A DNA stretch of 64,000 nt from Arthrobacter sp. B2a2-09 (GCF_027587375.1 NZ_JAMXIC010000004.1:248644-312643); one strand, 5' to 3'. Numbered from the stretch's first letter, positions 1 to 9,270 are shown. Numbers and translations are program-made. Notes: generated by a model not told the origin, from the sequence alone.

Positions 1-2470
1 CACCCTCGACGTCGACGTCGGGCAGGATCCGGGACAGCCAGCGCGGCAGCCACCAGGCTTTTTCGCCCAACAGGTACATCACGGCCGGAACAATGGTCAT
101 CCGCACCACGAACGCATCCACGAGCACGCCGAACGCCATCGCGAAACCGAGCGGCCGGACCATGGTCAGGTGGCTGAAGATGAAGCCGGCAAACACGCTG
201 ACCATGATGATGGCGGCGGCCGTGACCACAGCTGCGGCATGGCTGAAGCCGCTTCGGACCGCCTGCTTCGCGTTCTCCCCGTGCATGAACGATTCGCGCA
301 TGCCCGAGGTGATAAACACCTGGTAGTCCATGGCCAGGCCGAACAGCACACCAATCAGGATGATCGGCAGGAAGCTCAGCACGGCTCCGGGATTGGGCAC
401 GTCGAACACGGTACCCAGCCAGCCCCACTGGTATACGGCCACCACTGCGCCAAAGGCTGCCGCGAGCGAGAGCAGGAAGCCGCCGGTGGCGAGCAGCGGG
501 ACGACGATCGAGCGGAACACCAGCAGCAGGAGGACCAGCGAGAGCCCGACGACGATCGCCAAGTATGGCGGCAACGCGGCACCGAGCTTCGCGGAGACGT
601 CGATGTTGCCGGCTGTTTGCCCCGTCAGCCCGATGGTGGCGCCCGTGGTTTGCTGGATTTCCGAACCCTTCGCACGCAGTTCCGAGACCACCTGGACGGT
701 ACTGGCGCTCGCGGGCCCGTCCTTGGGGATGACCTGGAAAACGGCAGTGCGGTGATCCTGGCTGAGGGCCACCGGAACGGCTGCCACGACGTTGTCGACG
801 CTGCGCAGTTTGTCCGCGACGTCGAACTGCTTGGTCTTGGCCTGGTCGTCACTGAGGCCGGACGGGAACGTGCCGACAACCACTATGGGACCGGTCATGC
901 CTTCGCCGAAGCTCGTGCGGGTGAGGTCGTAGGCCTTGAACGCTTGCGAATCCACGGGTTCCGAACCGCCGTCGGGCAGAGCGAGGCGCAGCTGGGAGGC
1001 CGGGAGGGCCAGCACTCCGAGCAGCACGACGCCGGCAAGCAGCGAGACCACCGGATGCCGGGTCACCAGCCCGCCCCAACCACCGCTGCTCCGGCGCTGG
1101 TCCTCGGCGCGGTCCGCAGAGGCGTGGTCCGGCTCCGCGTTGTGGCGCTCTGCCTTGGCCCAAGCCCGCTTGGAAATCAGCTTGCGGCCCACTAGCGAGA
1201 GGACTGCCGGAGTCAGCGTGAGGGAGACGACGACGGCGACTGCCACGGTCGCCGCGGCCGACAGGCCCATGACGGCCAGGAACGGGAGCCCCGGAACCAC
1301 CAGTGCGGCAAGCGCGATGACGACAGTGAGGCCGGCGAAGAGGACGGCGTTGCCCGAGGTACCGGTGGCAAGAGCCACTGATTCCTCCGCGTCCATCCCC
1401 GAAAGCAATTGGCCGCGGTGGCGGTTGACGATGAAGAGCGAATAATCGATTCCGACGGCGAGGCCCAGCATGAGCGCGAGCATCGGGGAAATGGAACTCA
1501 TGTCAATGACACCGGTGAGGGCAATGGTTCCGCCGACGCCCACGGCCACGCCAATGATCGCCATGAGGAGGGGGAGGCCCGCGGCGACGAGCGTTCCCAG
1601 CATCACGATGAGGGCGATGGCCGCCACGGCGATGCCGATGATTTCCGAGACACCGAACAATTGGGAGACGTCCTCGGTGATTTCCTTGCTAGCCAGGGCT
1701 GTGACACCTGCCGAGGAGACTCCGTGGACAATGTCCTGGACTTGCTGCCGGACGGCGGGGGTCAGGCCGTTGATGGAGGTCTTGAACTGGACCTGGGCGA
1801 TCGCCGCTTTACCGTCTTCGGAGACGAAACGCATGCCTTGGGAAGCTGTCACCTGGCGTTTGGCCAACGCAAGGGCAGCGGCACCATCAGTGGCTTGCTT
1901 CTGGCCGGCATCAAGCTTTTGGCGCCCGGCCAGCAGCTCGGCCTTCTGCGGGGCAAGTTGGGCCTGGATCTGCGCAGCGGGCATGCCCGCAGTGGTCATT
2001 TGCTGCTCGGCGGCCTTGAGTTGGGCATCACCCGCGTCGAGCGTGGCCCGGGCCTTGTCCAACTCAGCCTGCCCGGCGGCCGCTTTCTGTTCCCCGGCAG
2101 CAAGATCGGACGGTGCCTTGTCCAACGTGGCTTGGGTTGTGAAGGGGTTGACCGTGGACTGCACGTCCGGCAGTTTTTCGAGCTGAGCGAGGGCCGACGC
2201 AATGGCGTCCTTGCCGGCTTGGTTGAATCCGGCGTCGCCGGCTTCGAAGACGATTCCCGCGGAACCACCCGAGGACGCCGGAAGGTCCTTCTTGAGCTTG
2301 TCCAGCATCTGCTGGGTCTCGGTGCCGGGGATCTGGAAGTTGTTGGACATGGTGCCGTGGAAGGCGGCCGCGGAGCCGCCGACGGCCACAAGCACGGCTA
2401 GCCAGAGGGAGATCACCAGCCAGCGGTGACGGTAGGAGAACTTGCCAAGACGGTAGAGCAGGAGTGCCAT
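1..2470 (-). CDS. MMPL/RND-family membrane transporter (3' end outside the window)
   Basis: The translation starts MALLLYRLGKFSYRHRWLVI, followed by a first membrane segment and a long Ala/Gln/Lys-rich extracytoplasmic loop. It then runs as a polytopic protein and reaches the edge still open in the MMPL C-terminal motif LPRWLSRILPDVDVEG, so only a short tail is missing. About 823 codons are visible. MMPL proteins are proton-driven exporters of lipids, drugs or siderophores; the substrate cannot be told here. The ATG at 2470 lies 26 bp after the stop of a TetR gene on the same strand, so the pair is probably an autoregulated efflux operon. Long plus-strand frames over this gene are shadows. 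Confidence 0.93.
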   Translation of the reverse strand, partial: MALLLYRLGKFSYRHRWLVISLWLAVLVAVGGSAAAFHGTMSNNFQIPGTETQQMLDKLKKDLPASSGGSAGIVFEAGDAGFNQAGKDAIASALAQLEKLPDVQSTVNPFTTQATLDKAPSDLAAGEQKAAAGQAELDKARATLDAGDAQLKAAEQQMTTAGMPAAQIQAQLAPQKAELLAGRQKLDAGQKQATDGAAALALAKRQVTASQGMRFVSEDGKAAIAQVQFKTSINGLTPAVRQQVQDIVHGVSSAGVTALASKEITEDVSQLFGVSEIIGIAVAAIALIVMLGTLVAAGLPLLMAIIGVAVGVGGTIALTGVIDMSSISPMLALMLGLAVGIDYSLFIVNRHRGQLLSGMDAEESVALATGTSGNAVLFAGLTVVIALAALVVPGLPFLAVMGLSAAATVAVAVVVSLTLTPAVLSLVGRKLISKRAWAKAERHNAEPDHASADRAEDQRRSSGGWGGLVTRHPVVSLLAGVVLLGVLALPASQLRLALPDGGSEPVDSQAFKAYDLTRTSFGEGMTGPIVVVGTFPSGLSDDQAKTKQFDVADKLRSVDNVVAAVPVALSQDHRTAVFQVIPKDGPASASTVQVVSELRAKGSEIQQTTGATIGLTGQTAGNIDVSAKLGAALPPYLAIVVGLSLVLLLLVFRSIVVPLLATGGFLLSLAAAFGAVVAVYQWGWLGTVFDVPNPGAVLSFLPIILIGVLFGLAMDYQVFITSGMRESFMHGENAKQAVRSGFSHAAAVVTAAAIIMVSVFAGFIFSHLTMVRPLGFAMAFGVLVDAFVVRMTIVPAVMYLLGEKAWWLPRWLSRILPDVDVEG

Positions 2471-2496
2471 ATCGGAACCGATCTGTCGGTGTGTGG

Positions 2497-3201
2497 TTAT
2501 GCCGAGTGTTGGGGGTCTGCCCCCGGCTGTGTGCCGTGCGATGCCGGGTTTTGAACCGGCCCAGGGCTGTGAGCGGCGGGTGCCGTGAAGCCCGAACCGA
2601 GCAGGCCAATTGCGTCGATCAAGTGCTGCCGCAAGCTCGCCAGGGATTCAGGGGAAAGATCCGGGCCGTGTTGTTCGAACCAGACGCTCATGGCCGCCTT
2701 GCCGCACGAAATGATGGACCCGGCCAAGGCCCGCAAATAGAGCTCATTGACATCCGGGCCTAGGCGATGACGGGCGGCCTCGATGATCTGCGTGGTGCAG
2801 TGGTCCCAGGCTTCGAGTTCGGAACGGACCAGGGCCCGGTTGTCGTGGGTCAGGCTGAAGAGCTCGGCCATGGGGGAGACCGTCATAGGGTCAGCCAGCG
2901 CCATGAGGGCGGCCCGGGCGGAATCGAGGATGGGTTCGTCCGAAGGGCGCAATCGGAACTGTTCCAGGGCATGGTCCAGGAAACCTTCGGTCACGGAGGC
3001 CAAAGCGGCTTCGAGGCTGGGGAAGTAGTTGAAGAAGGTGCGCCGGGATACGCCGGCCCCTTCCGCGATGTCTTCCACGGTGAAATTGCCAACGCCCCTG
3101 CTGCGCAACATGGCGAGGGCTGCGTCCGCGATCGCTTGGCGGGTGGCCAGTTTGTTTTGTTCCCGGCGCGAGGGGAGGGCGGTGGTGTCGGAAGTTGTCA
3201 C
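2497..3201 (-). CDS. TetR/AcrR-family transcriptional regulator of the MMPL exporter
   Basis: 234 aa. The N-terminal helix-turn-helix lies at residues 40-60 (FTVEDIAEGAGVSRRTFFNYF) and is typical of TetR. The C-terminal ligand-binding domain is divergent and ends in a disordered Pro/Gly/His-rich tail. The gene is read in the same direction as the MMPL gene 26 bp downstream and probably represses the pair in the absence of the exported compound. The start is a GTG at 3201 with no Shine-Dalgarno; a -10 box six nt upstream suggests a leaderless mRNA. A perfect palindrome sits inside the promoter spacer. Family is certain; the inducer is unknown. Confidence 0.9.
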   Translation of the reverse strand: MTTSDTTALPSRREQNKLATRQAIADAALAMLRSRGVGNFTVEDIAEGAGVSRRTFFNYFPSLEAALASVTEGFLDHALEQFRLRPSDEPILDSARAALMALADPMTVSPMAELFSLTHDNRALVRSELEAWDHCTTQIIEAARHRLGPDVNELYLRALAGSIISCGKAAMSVWFEQHGPDLSPESLASLRQHLIDAIGLLGSGFTAPAAHSPGPVQNPASHGTQPGADPQHSA

Positions 3202-3207
3202 GTATTT

Positions 3208-3237
3208 ACACTAAGTGCAACTTTGCACTCCGGGCAA
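3208..3237 (-). promoter_or_regulatory. Leaderless promoter with TetR-type operator in the -35/-10 spacer
   Basis: Read on the minus strand: -35 TTGCCC (3237-3232), an 18-nt spacer, -10 TAGTGT (3213-3208), then six nt to the GTG at 3201. The spacer holds the perfect inverted repeat AGTGCAA-AG-TTGCACT (3214-3229). A repressor there would block RNA polymerase, the classical layout for TetR autoregulation. The binding protein is inferred, not shown. Confidence 0.6.
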
Positions 3238-3262
3238 GTTAAATCTCCGGAGCACCAAAGCG

Positions 3263-3296
3263 AACGGCCGGCGACGCTTGTGCGTCGCCGGCCGTT
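3263..3296. terminator. Strong hairpin downstream of the UPF0145 gene
   Basis: A perfect 15-bp inverted repeat (3263-3277 and 3282-3296) with a TTGT loop lies between the convergently used minus-strand UPF0145 gene and the tetR promoter. The T-tract is weak, which is common for high-G+C actinobacterial terminators. Confidence 0.65.
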
Positions 3297-3306
3297 GTCG
3301 TCCGCC

Positions 3307-3792
3307 TTACTGCTGGAAAGGCTGTTGGGGAGAGTGCTGAGCGGGGAACTGTCCGGGCGCTGGCGGTGCCGTTTGTCCCTGCGGTGCCGCCGGCGTCGTG
3401 GGCTGGGCGGACTGCTGGGCTGCGGCGCTGGTCAGGTAGATCGACTGGCCTGTGGCGCCGGGCTCGCCTTCGCCCAGGGGGATGGCGAACACCGCAGTGC
3501 CGTAGGCGCACACTTCGGTCCAGTTGCCTCCCATCTCGGACGTGTCGAAGCGCATGGCGACGATTGCGTTCGCGCCGCGCTGCTGTGCCTCGTTGACCAT
3601 GCGGGCCATGACTTCCTGGCGGCTTTCATAGAGGGCCTTGGTCATTTCGGGCAGTTCGCCGCCGCCGAGGGAGCGGAAACCGGCCATCATTTGGGAGCCG
3701 AGATCCCGTGAGCGGACGGTGAGGCCCATGACTTCGCCGAAGACGGCGTCGATCCTGTGGCCCGGAATCTTGTTTGAGGTGACTATCAGCAT
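3307..3792 (-). CDS. YbjQ/UPF0145 family protein with Pro/Gln-rich tail
   Basis: 161 aa. Residues 1-110 match the YbjQ/UPF0145 (DUF74) fold, with the family features LIVTSNKIPGHRI at the start, GANAIVAMRFDTSEM in the middle and CAYGTAV near the end of the domain. These small pentamer-forming proteins have no established reaction; a heavy-metal-binding role has been suggested. The last ~48 residues are an added low-complexity Ala/Pro/Gln tail ending in PQQPFQQ, longer than the usual ~105-aa family member. The gene is flanked by two hairpins and so is probably monocistronic. Confidence 0.85.
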   Translation of the reverse strand: MLIVTSNKIPGHRIDAVFGEVMGLTVRSRDLGSQMMAGFRSLGGGELPEMTKALYESRQEVMARMVNEAQQRGANAIVAMRFDTSEMGGNWTEVCAYGTAVFAIPLGEGEPGATGQSIYLTSAAAQQSAQPTTPAAPQGQTAPPAPGQFPAQHSPQQPFQQ

Positions 3793-3836
3793 GGACAGAG
3801 CCTATCCAGAATTGACCGTTTCCCACGGTTAAATGG

Positions 3837-3868
3837 ACAAATCCCCAGGGCATTCCCCGGGGATTTGT
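3837..3868. terminator. Terminator of the dicarboxylate symporter gene
   Basis: Inverted repeat of ACAAATCCCC (3837-3846) and GGGGATTTGT (3859-3868) with a 12-nt loop, 22 bp beyond the symporter stop and upstream of the UPF0145 start. Confidence 0.6.
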
Positions 3869-3889
3869 CGTTGCGATGGTGAGCCGCCG

Positions 3890-5308
3890 TTAGGCCTTGG
3901 CGTCAGCGAGCTCGCGAGTATCCTCGGATGCCTCCGGAGACGCAGACTCAGTCTCGTCCGCGAACGCCGTTCCCTTGCGGGGCGCGTTGTAGAGCGATTC
4001 GTCCAGGATTCCCTGCCGTTTGGCGACGATGGCCGGAACGAGCGCCTGTCCTGCCACGTTGACGGCCGTGCGGCCCATGTCCAGGATGGGGTCGATCGCC
4101 AGGAGGAGCCCGACGCCGGCAAGCGGCAGTCCCAGCGTGGACAGGGTGAGCGTGAGCATGACGACGGCGCCCGTAGTACCTGCTGTTGCCGCGGAGCCAA
4201 GGACCGAAACAACTACGATCAGCAGGTATTGACTGAAGTCCAGGTTGATGCCGAAGAACTGGGCGACGAAGATCGCTGCAACGGCCGGGTAGATGGCAGC
4301 GCAACCGTCCATCTTGGTGGTGGCGCCGAGCGGCACGGCGAAGGATGCGTATCCCTGGGGAACTCCGAGGTTGCGTTCGGTGACGCGCTGCGTGAGCGGC
4401 AGCGTGCCGATCGAGGAACGCGAGACGAACGCCAGCTGCACGGCGGGCCACACGCCCGAGAAGTACTGCTTGACAGACAGTCCATGGGTCTTGACCAGGA
4501 TGGGGTAGACGACGAAGAGCACCAGGGCGAGGCCTGCGTAGATGGCCACCGTGAACTTGCCGAGCGAACCAATCGTGTCCCAACCGTAGACGGCCACAGC
4601 GTTGCCGATCAGGCCGATGGTGCCCAGCGGGGCGATGCGGATGATCCACCAGAGGACCTTCTGGATGACGGCCAGGGCGGAAGCGTTGAGGTTCAGGAAC
4701 GGTTCGGCCTGCTTGCCGACCTTGAGGGCTGCGACGCCGACGGCGATGGCGATCACCAGGATCTGCAGCACGTTGAAGGTGATCGAAGTGCTGGCGACGC
4801 CGTCCGTGACGGTAGTGCTGCCGCCAATGCCCAGGAAATTCTTGGGGAAGAGGCCGGTGAGGAACGCCCACCAGTCGCCGGTCTTCCCGGCGTACTCGGC
4901 CTTCTTGGTGATGCCCGTCCCGGAGCCCGGCTGCAAGAGCACTCCAAGTCCGATGCCGATCATCACGGCGATGAGCGAGGTGATAGCGAACCAGAGCAAG
5001 GTGTTCCACGCCAGTTTCGCCGCATTGGACACTTGGCGGAGGTTCGCGATGGAACTCACCACTGCGGTGAAGATCAAGGGCACGACGGCGGTCTGCAACA
5101 GCGAGACGTAGCTTGAGCCGATGGTCTGCAGCGTAGCGCCGAGCCCGTTGGGAGCCTTCGTGGTGCTGCCGGTGGCTTTGGCCAGAAGACCGAGGGCCAG
5201 GCCGATCACCAGGGCCGCGATGATCTGGACGCCGAAGGACGTTGCCCACTTGGGAAGCCGGGACGAGGTCTTTCCGGCGGAAGTCAAAGTGTTGGATGAA
5301 TTGCTCAC
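3890..5308 (-). CDS. Dicarboxylate/amino acid:cation symporter (DAACS family)
   Basis: 472 aa, polytopic membrane protein of the GltP/DctA (SLC1-like) family. The serine-rich re-entrant loop (SRSSIGTLPLT), the cation-site region around TTKMDGCAAIYP, and the HP2-like GTTGAVVM segment are visible, followed by the DMGRTAVNVAGQ helix characteristic of the family. It takes up C4-dicarboxylates or acidic amino acids with Na+ or H+; the exact substrate cannot be assigned. The N-terminus (about 20 aa) and an acidic C-tail rich in Glu/Ser/Ala are extensions. GTG start at 5308 with no Shine-Dalgarno; a TANNNT box lies six nt upstream. Confidence 0.92.
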   Translation of the reverse strand: MSNSSNTLTSAGKTSSRLPKWATSFGVQIIAALVIGLALGLLAKATGSTTKAPNGLGATLQTIGSSYVSLLQTAVVPLIFTAVVSSIANLRQVSNAAKLAWNTLLWFAITSLIAVMIGIGLGVLLQPGSGTGITKKAEYAGKTGDWWAFLTGLFPKNFLGIGGSTTVTDGVASTSITFNVLQILVIAIAVGVAALKVGKQAEPFLNLNASALAVIQKVLWWIIRIAPLGTIGLIGNAVAVYGWDTIGSLGKFTVAIYAGLALVLFVVYPILVKTHGLSVKQYFSGVWPAVQLAFVSRSSIGTLPLTQRVTERNLGVPQGYASFAVPLGATTKMDGCAAIYPAVAAIFVAQFFGINLDFSQYLLIVVVSVLGSAATAGTTGAVVMLTLTLSTLGLPLAGVGLLLAIDPILDMGRTAVNVAGQALVPAIVAKRQGILDESLYNAPRKGTAFADETESASPEASEDTRELADAKA

Positions 5309-5314
5309 CGGAAC

Positions 5315-5320
5315 AAACTA
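5315..5320 (-). promoter_or_regulatory. Putative leaderless -10 box of the symporter gene
   Basis: TAGTTT on the minus strand, six nt upstream of the GTG at 5308. It fits the actinobacterial TANNNT -10 consensus and would place the transcript start on the start codon. Confidence 0.45.
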
Positions 5321-5481
5321 GGCCCCGACAAATACCACCGCGACCCGACGTTGAGAAATGTTACGAGAACAATTCCGACCAACAATCAAACAAGCCCACG
5401 AATTCGCCGCCGATCCACCCATTTATGAAGTTATTCCCGGACGGAATGTGGGGAATGTCTCCTGCGGCTTGACCCATCTAC

Positions 5482-5541
5482 CTCGCATTTGTTGTCGTTT
5501 TGAAGGCTCAAAACGACAACAAATGCGAGTCAGTTGGGTTA
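5482..5541. repeat. Palindrome family A, copy 1 (3' of the DUF885 gene)
   Basis: Perfect 22-bp inverted repeat (5482-5503 and 5508-5529; arm begins CTCGCATTTG) with loop AGGC, followed by the family's right end TCAGTTGGGT. The TAA stop of the DUF885 gene (5541-5539) overlaps the end of the element. Six more copies occur in the window at gene 3' ends. It may act as a terminator of the minus-strand gene. The rest of the 230-bp gap holds only promoter sequence for the symporter. Confidence 0.9.
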
Positions 5542-7224
5542 CCCCAGCAGCGCCCGGCGAAGCGTATCCAGGCCAACCGAGCCGATGTTCAGCGCATCCG
5601 TGTGGAAGGACTTCAGGTCGAATCCGTCGCGGCGTTCGAGTTCAGCCCGGATTTCTTCCCAGAGGCGCTGCCCCACCTTGTAAGACGGAGCCTGGCCCGG
5701 CCAGCCGAGGTACCGGGTGAATTCGAACTGGAGCTGGCCCGCGCTGATGGGAAGGTTGGCCTTGAGGAATTCGAAGCCCTTTTCCGAGGTCCAGGTGCCG
5801 CTGCCCCAACGTTCCGGAACTTGCAGCTCGAGGTGGACGCCGATATCAAACACCACGCGGGCCGCGCGCATGCGCTGCATGTCCAGCATGCCCATGTGGT
5901 CGCCCGGGTCCTTGAGGTAGCCGAGCTCCAGCATGAGCTTTTCGGCATAGAGGGCCCAGCCTTCTCCGTGCCCTGAGACCCAGCAGACGTTGCGTCGCCA
6001 GTTGTTGAGGAGTTCGCGGCGGTAGACGGCGGTGGCCACCTGGAGGTGGTGGCCGGGGACGCCTTCGTGGAACACTGTGGTGGTTTCGGCCCAGGTGGTG
6101 AAGGTGTCTTCGCCGGCGGGGACGGACCACCACATGCGGCCGGGCCGTGAGAAGTCGTCAGAGGGACCCGTGTAGTAGATGCCGCCTTCGTCCGTGGGCG
6201 CGATGCGGCATTCGAGCGTCTTCATGATGTCCGGGATGTCAAAGTGGACGTCGGCCAGTTCGGATACTGCGCGGTCGGAGAGCTCCTGCATCCAGGCTTT
6301 GAGGGCATCGGTGCCCTTGATTTGCCGCTCGGGATCGTTGTCGAGGATGGCTTTGGCTTCCTCGATGGACGCGCCGGGCTTGATTTGCTCGGCCACCCGT
6401 TCCTGTTCGGCGATGAGCCTGTCGAGTTCCTGCACGCCCCAGGCGTACGTTTCCTCCAGGTCCACGGTTGCTCCGAGGAAGGAACGCGAGGCTAGCGCGT
6501 AGCGTTCCCGGCCCACGGCGTCCTTTTCCGGCGCGAAGGGCAGAAGCTCCGCTTCGAGGAAGGCGGCAAGGCGCAAGTAGGCGGAACGTGCGACGGCGGC
6601 ACCGGCGTCGAGCTTTTCCTGCAGTTCCGCCGACAGCGGCTGGCCATCGATGGTGGCTTCGGAGGCGAGCCTGGCGAAGAAGCCGTCTTCGGCCGCGTAT
6701 TTGCTGGTCTGTTCGATGACGATCTTGACTTGGCGGACCGCGGAGACCTTCCCGGAGTCCTTGGCCGAACGAAGGGAAACGATGTACCCGTCGATCGCTT
6801 CCACAACGTTGGCCGCGCGGCCGGCGATGTGCTCCCAGTGTTCGGCAGTATCGGTAGGCATGAGGTCGAAGATCGCGCGAATGGTTTGGGCCGGAGACTC
6901 GATGTTGTTCAGGTCCGCGGCGTCCCAACCGGACTCGTGGATCTCGAGGGCCAGGCCTAGCCGTTCCCGCATCGCGTCAAGGGTGACGACATCGGAGGCG
7001 TCCGCCGGTTCGAGGGCGGCCAGCTCGTCGAGGGTGCGGCCTGCTGCCTTGGCGAATGCCGCCGCGCCGGCAGGCGAGAAATCCTGGTATTCGGTTTCGT
7101 GTCCGGGCAGGCCGAGGGTGGTGGCGAGGCTCGGGTTGAGGGCAAGGAGGGTGTCCGTGTAGGCGTCGGCGACCGCGTCGATGGCAGTCTGGAGGCGTGC
7201 CGGAGCTGTGTTAGGAGTAGTCAC
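5539..7224 (-). CDS. DUF885 family putative metallohydrolase
   Basis: 561 aa. DUF885 proteins resemble zinc metallopeptidases. The HExxH-like zinc motif appears as FHEGVPGHH in the C-terminal half, followed by SGHGEGWALYAEKL, which supplies the conserved glutamate. Length matches the family (~550-600 aa). No signal peptide or membrane segment is seen, so the enzyme is probably cytoplasmic; the physiological substrate is unknown. GTG start at 7224 chosen because a TAGGCT -10 box lies six nt upstream and no Shine-Dalgarno is present. The stop codon lies within a family A palindrome. Confidence 0.88.
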   Translation of the reverse strand: MTTPNTAPARLQTAIDAVADAYTDTLLALNPSLATTLGLPGHETEYQDFSPAGAAAFAKAAGRTLDELAALEPADASDVVTLDAMRERLGLALEIHESGWDAADLNNIESPAQTIRAIFDLMPTDTAEHWEHIAGRAANVVEAIDGYIVSLRSAKDSGKVSAVRQVKIVIEQTSKYAAEDGFFARLASEATIDGQPLSAELQEKLDAGAAVARSAYLRLAAFLEAELLPFAPEKDAVGRERYALASRSFLGATVDLEETYAWGVQELDRLIAEQERVAEQIKPGASIEEAKAILDNDPERQIKGTDALKAWMQELSDRAVSELADVHFDIPDIMKTLECRIAPTDEGGIYYTGPSDDFSRPGRMWWSVPAGEDTFTTWAETTTVFHEGVPGHHLQVATAVYRRELLNNWRRNVCWVSGHGEGWALYAEKLMLELGYLKDPGDHMGMLDMQRMRAARVVFDIGVHLELQVPERWGSGTWTSEKGFEFLKANLPISAGQLQFEFTRYLGWPGQAPSYKVGQRLWEEIRAELERRDGFDLKSFHTDALNIGSVGLDTLRRALLG

Positions 7225-7230
7225 CCCACG

Positions 7231-7236
7231 AGCCTA
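7231..7236 (-). promoter_or_regulatory. Putative leaderless -10 box of the DUF885 gene
   Basis: TAGGCT on the minus strand, six nt before the GTG at 7224; fits TANNNT and implies a leaderless mRNA. Confidence 0.45.
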
Positions 7237-7286
7237 ACCGCGACAAGACTCTTGTGAAAGGGTTGTTGCACGGTTTCCTCGGCAAA

Positions 7287-7409
7287 CCCAACTGTCCCCA
7301 CCGCCACCCTCGCCTCGCAAGCTCGGCCAGGGAACCCTGGCGGCGTGGGCCCCCGCATTTGATGTCGTTTTGAGCCTTCAAAACGACATCAAATGCGACT
7401 CAGTTGGGT
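7287..7409. repeat. Palindrome family A, copy 2, with an extended left block
   Basis: Perfect 20-bp inverted repeat at 7354-7373 and 7378-7397 with loop GCCT, then ACTCAGTTGGGT, 11 bp from the stop of the carboxylase epsilon gene. The matching left terminus CCCAACTG is displaced to 7287-7294. Between lie a 27-bp segment (7295-7321) and CCAGGGAACCCTGGCGG (7327-7343), both of which recur next to copy 7 near 63.8 kb. Confidence 0.85.
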
Positions 7410-7420
7410 CACCACGGGAC

Positions 7421-7690
7421 TCAGCCCCGGCTGCGCTTCCAGGCGCCTGGCCCGGGCGTGGGATCCAGGCGCAGTTGCTGGCGTCGCAGCCAGTGCCGGG
7501 TGCTGGGCAGCACAGTTTCGGCTTCCCCCGGCGATCCAAGGGAAGCCACGACGGCGGCAAGCGCCGCGAGCTCTTCCGGCGTCGGGTCGCCCTTCACGAC
7601 CGAAAGCAACGCAACCGAAAGCAACGGCTCGGCCGGCGCCGCGTCAGCGGAATCGGGCCCGGAGTCCGGAAGGTTCTGTTCGACGCTCAC
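7421..7690 (-). CDS. Acyl-CoA carboxylase epsilon subunit
   Basis: 89 aa. The [16 protein letters not shown] helix and the downstream W-containing segment ([13 protein letters not shown]) are characteristic of the small actinobacterial epsilon subunits that bind the carboxyltransferase beta subunit and raise activity of acetyl/propionyl-CoA carboxylases. The gene overlaps the stop of the beta subunit by 4 bp, so the two are translationally coupled and made together. Confidence 0.9.
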   Translation of the reverse strand: MSVEQNLPDSGPDSADAAPAEPLLSVALLSVVKGDPTPEELAALAAVVASLGSPGEAETVLPSTRHWLRRQQLRLDPTPGPGAWKRSRG

Positions 7691-9270
7691 AGGGGGATGT
7701 TTCCGTGCTTCTTGGTGGGCAGGCTGGCGCGCTTGTCGCGAAGGGCGCGGAGGCCCTTGATGATCTGCAGGCGGGTCTCCGACGGCGCGATGACAGCGTC
7801 GACGTAGCCAAGCTCGGCTGCCTGGTAGGGGTTGAGGAGTTCTTCCTCGTACTGGCGGATGATCTCGGCACGCTTGGCTTCGACGTCGCCACCGGCCTCG
7901 GCGACAGCGGCAAGATCGCGGCGGTACAGGATGTTGACGGCACCCTGGGCGCCCATGACGCCGATCTGTGCCGTAGGCCAGGCCAAGTTCAAGTCGGCTC
8001 CAAGCTTCTTGGAACCCATCACGATGTACGCTCCGCCGTAGGCCTTGCGGGTGATGACCGTCAGCTTGGGCACGGTGGCCTCGGCGTAGGCGTAAAGCAG
8101 CTTGGCTCCACGGCGGATGATGCCCTGGAATTCCTGGTCCTTGCCGGGCAGGAAGCCCGGGACGTCCACCAAAGTGATGATCGGAACGTTGAAGGCATCG
8201 CAGTGACGGACAAAGCGGGCGGCCTTTTCCGAAGCGGAGATATCCAGCGTGCCGGCGAACTGCATGGGCTGGTTGGCCACGATCCCAACCGTGTGGCCTT
8301 CAACCCGGCCATAGCCGATGATCACGTTGGGGGCGTAAAGCGACTGCATTTCGAGGAAATGGGCGTCATCCACGATCTGCTCGATGACCTTGCGGATGTC
8401 GTAGGGCTGGTTGGCCGAGTCCGGGATGAGCGTGTCCAGGGTGAGGTCGTCGTCGTCGAGTTCCAGCTCTTGCTCGTGCTCCAGGACGGGGGCCTCGGAC
8501 AGGTTGTTGGACGGCAGGAAGTCCAGGAGTTCGCGGACGAACTCGATCGCGTCGGCTTCGTCGCTGGCGAGGTATGTGGAGGTGCCGGTGGTGGCGTTGT
8601 GCTGGCGCGCGCCGCCGAGGGTTTCCATGTCCACGTCTTCGCCGGTGACCGTCTTGATGACGTCGGGGCCGGTGATGAACATGTGGGAGGTCTTGTCCAC
8701 CATCACCACGTAGTCGGTGAGGGCGGGGGAGTAGGCGGCCCCGCCGGCGCACGGGCCCATGATGAGGGAAATCTGGGGGACGACGCCGGAAGAATGGACG
8801 TTGTTGCGGAAGATGTCGGCGAACATGGCCAGCGAGGCGACGCCTTCCTGGATGCGCGCGCCGCCGCCGTCATTGATGCCCACCATCGGGCAGCCGTTGC
8901 GGAGCGCGAATTCCTGGACCTTGACGATCTTCTCGCCGTTGACCTGGCTCAGGGAACCGCCGTAAACGCTGAATTCCTGGCTATAGATGGCGACGAGGCG
9001 GCCGTCGACGGTGCCGTAGCCTGAGACCACGCCGTCGCCGAGGGGCTTCTTCTTCTCCATGCCGAACGCGGTGGAGCGGTGGACGGCCAAGGCGTCGAAC
9101 TCTACGAAGGAGCCTTCGTCGAGGAGCATGTCGATGCGTTCACGGGCGGTGTTCTTGCCGCGGGCATGCTGCTTCTCGATGGCTTCGGGGCCGGAAGGTT
9201 GTTCTGCACGGGCCTGGCGGTCGCGGAAGTCGGCAATCTTTCCCGCTGTCGTTGTCAGATCGTGGCTCAT
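7687..9270 (-). CDS. Acyl-CoA carboxylase beta (carboxyltransferase) subunit
   Basis: 527 aa, length typical of AccD/PccB-type beta subunits. Two crotonase-like carboxyltransferase halves are visible. The N-half has [13 protein letters not shown] and the oxyanion loop [15 protein letters not shown]. The C-half has the matching [13 protein letters not shown] segment and [18 protein letters not shown] in the acyl pocket. It transfers CO2 from biotin on the alpha subunit (not in this window) to acetyl- or propionyl-CoA for fatty acid or methylmalonyl-CoA supply. ATG at 9270 preferred over the upstream TTG because GGAGA is well placed. A biotin ligase gene lies ~1.2 kb away, divergent. Confidence 0.94.
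   Translation of the reverse strand: MSHDLTTTAGKIADFRDRQARAEQPSGPEAIEKQHARGKNTARERIDMLLDEGSFVEFDALAVHRSTAFGMEKKKPLGDGVVSGYGTVDGRLVAIYSQEFSVYGGSLSQVNGEKIVKVQEFALRNGCPMVGINDGGGARIQEGVASLAMFADIFRNNVHSSGVVPQISLIMGPCAGGAAYSPALTDYVVMVDKTSHMFITGPDVIKTVTGEDVDMETLGGARQHNATTGTSTYLASDEADAIEFVRELLDFLPSNNLSEAPVLEHEQELELDDDDLTLDTLIPDSANQPYDIRKVIEQIVDDAHFLEMQSLYAPNVIIGYGRVEGHTVGIVANQPMQFAGTLDISASEKAARFVRHCDAFNVPIITLVDVPGFLPGKDQEFQGIIRRGAKLLYAYAEATVPKLTVITRKAYGGAYIVMGSKKLGADLNLAWPTAQIGVMGAQGAVNILYRRDLAAVAEAGGDVEAKRAEIIRQYEEELLNPYQAAELGYVDAVIAPSETRLQIIKGLRALRDKRASLPTKKHGNIPL

Noticed and set aside
170..2401. Two long plus-strand frames opposite the MMPL gene (341 and 330 codons)
   Set aside because: Their residues are Gly/Arg/Asp/His-rich with no domain, while the minus strand reads a complete MMPL protein through the same DNA.
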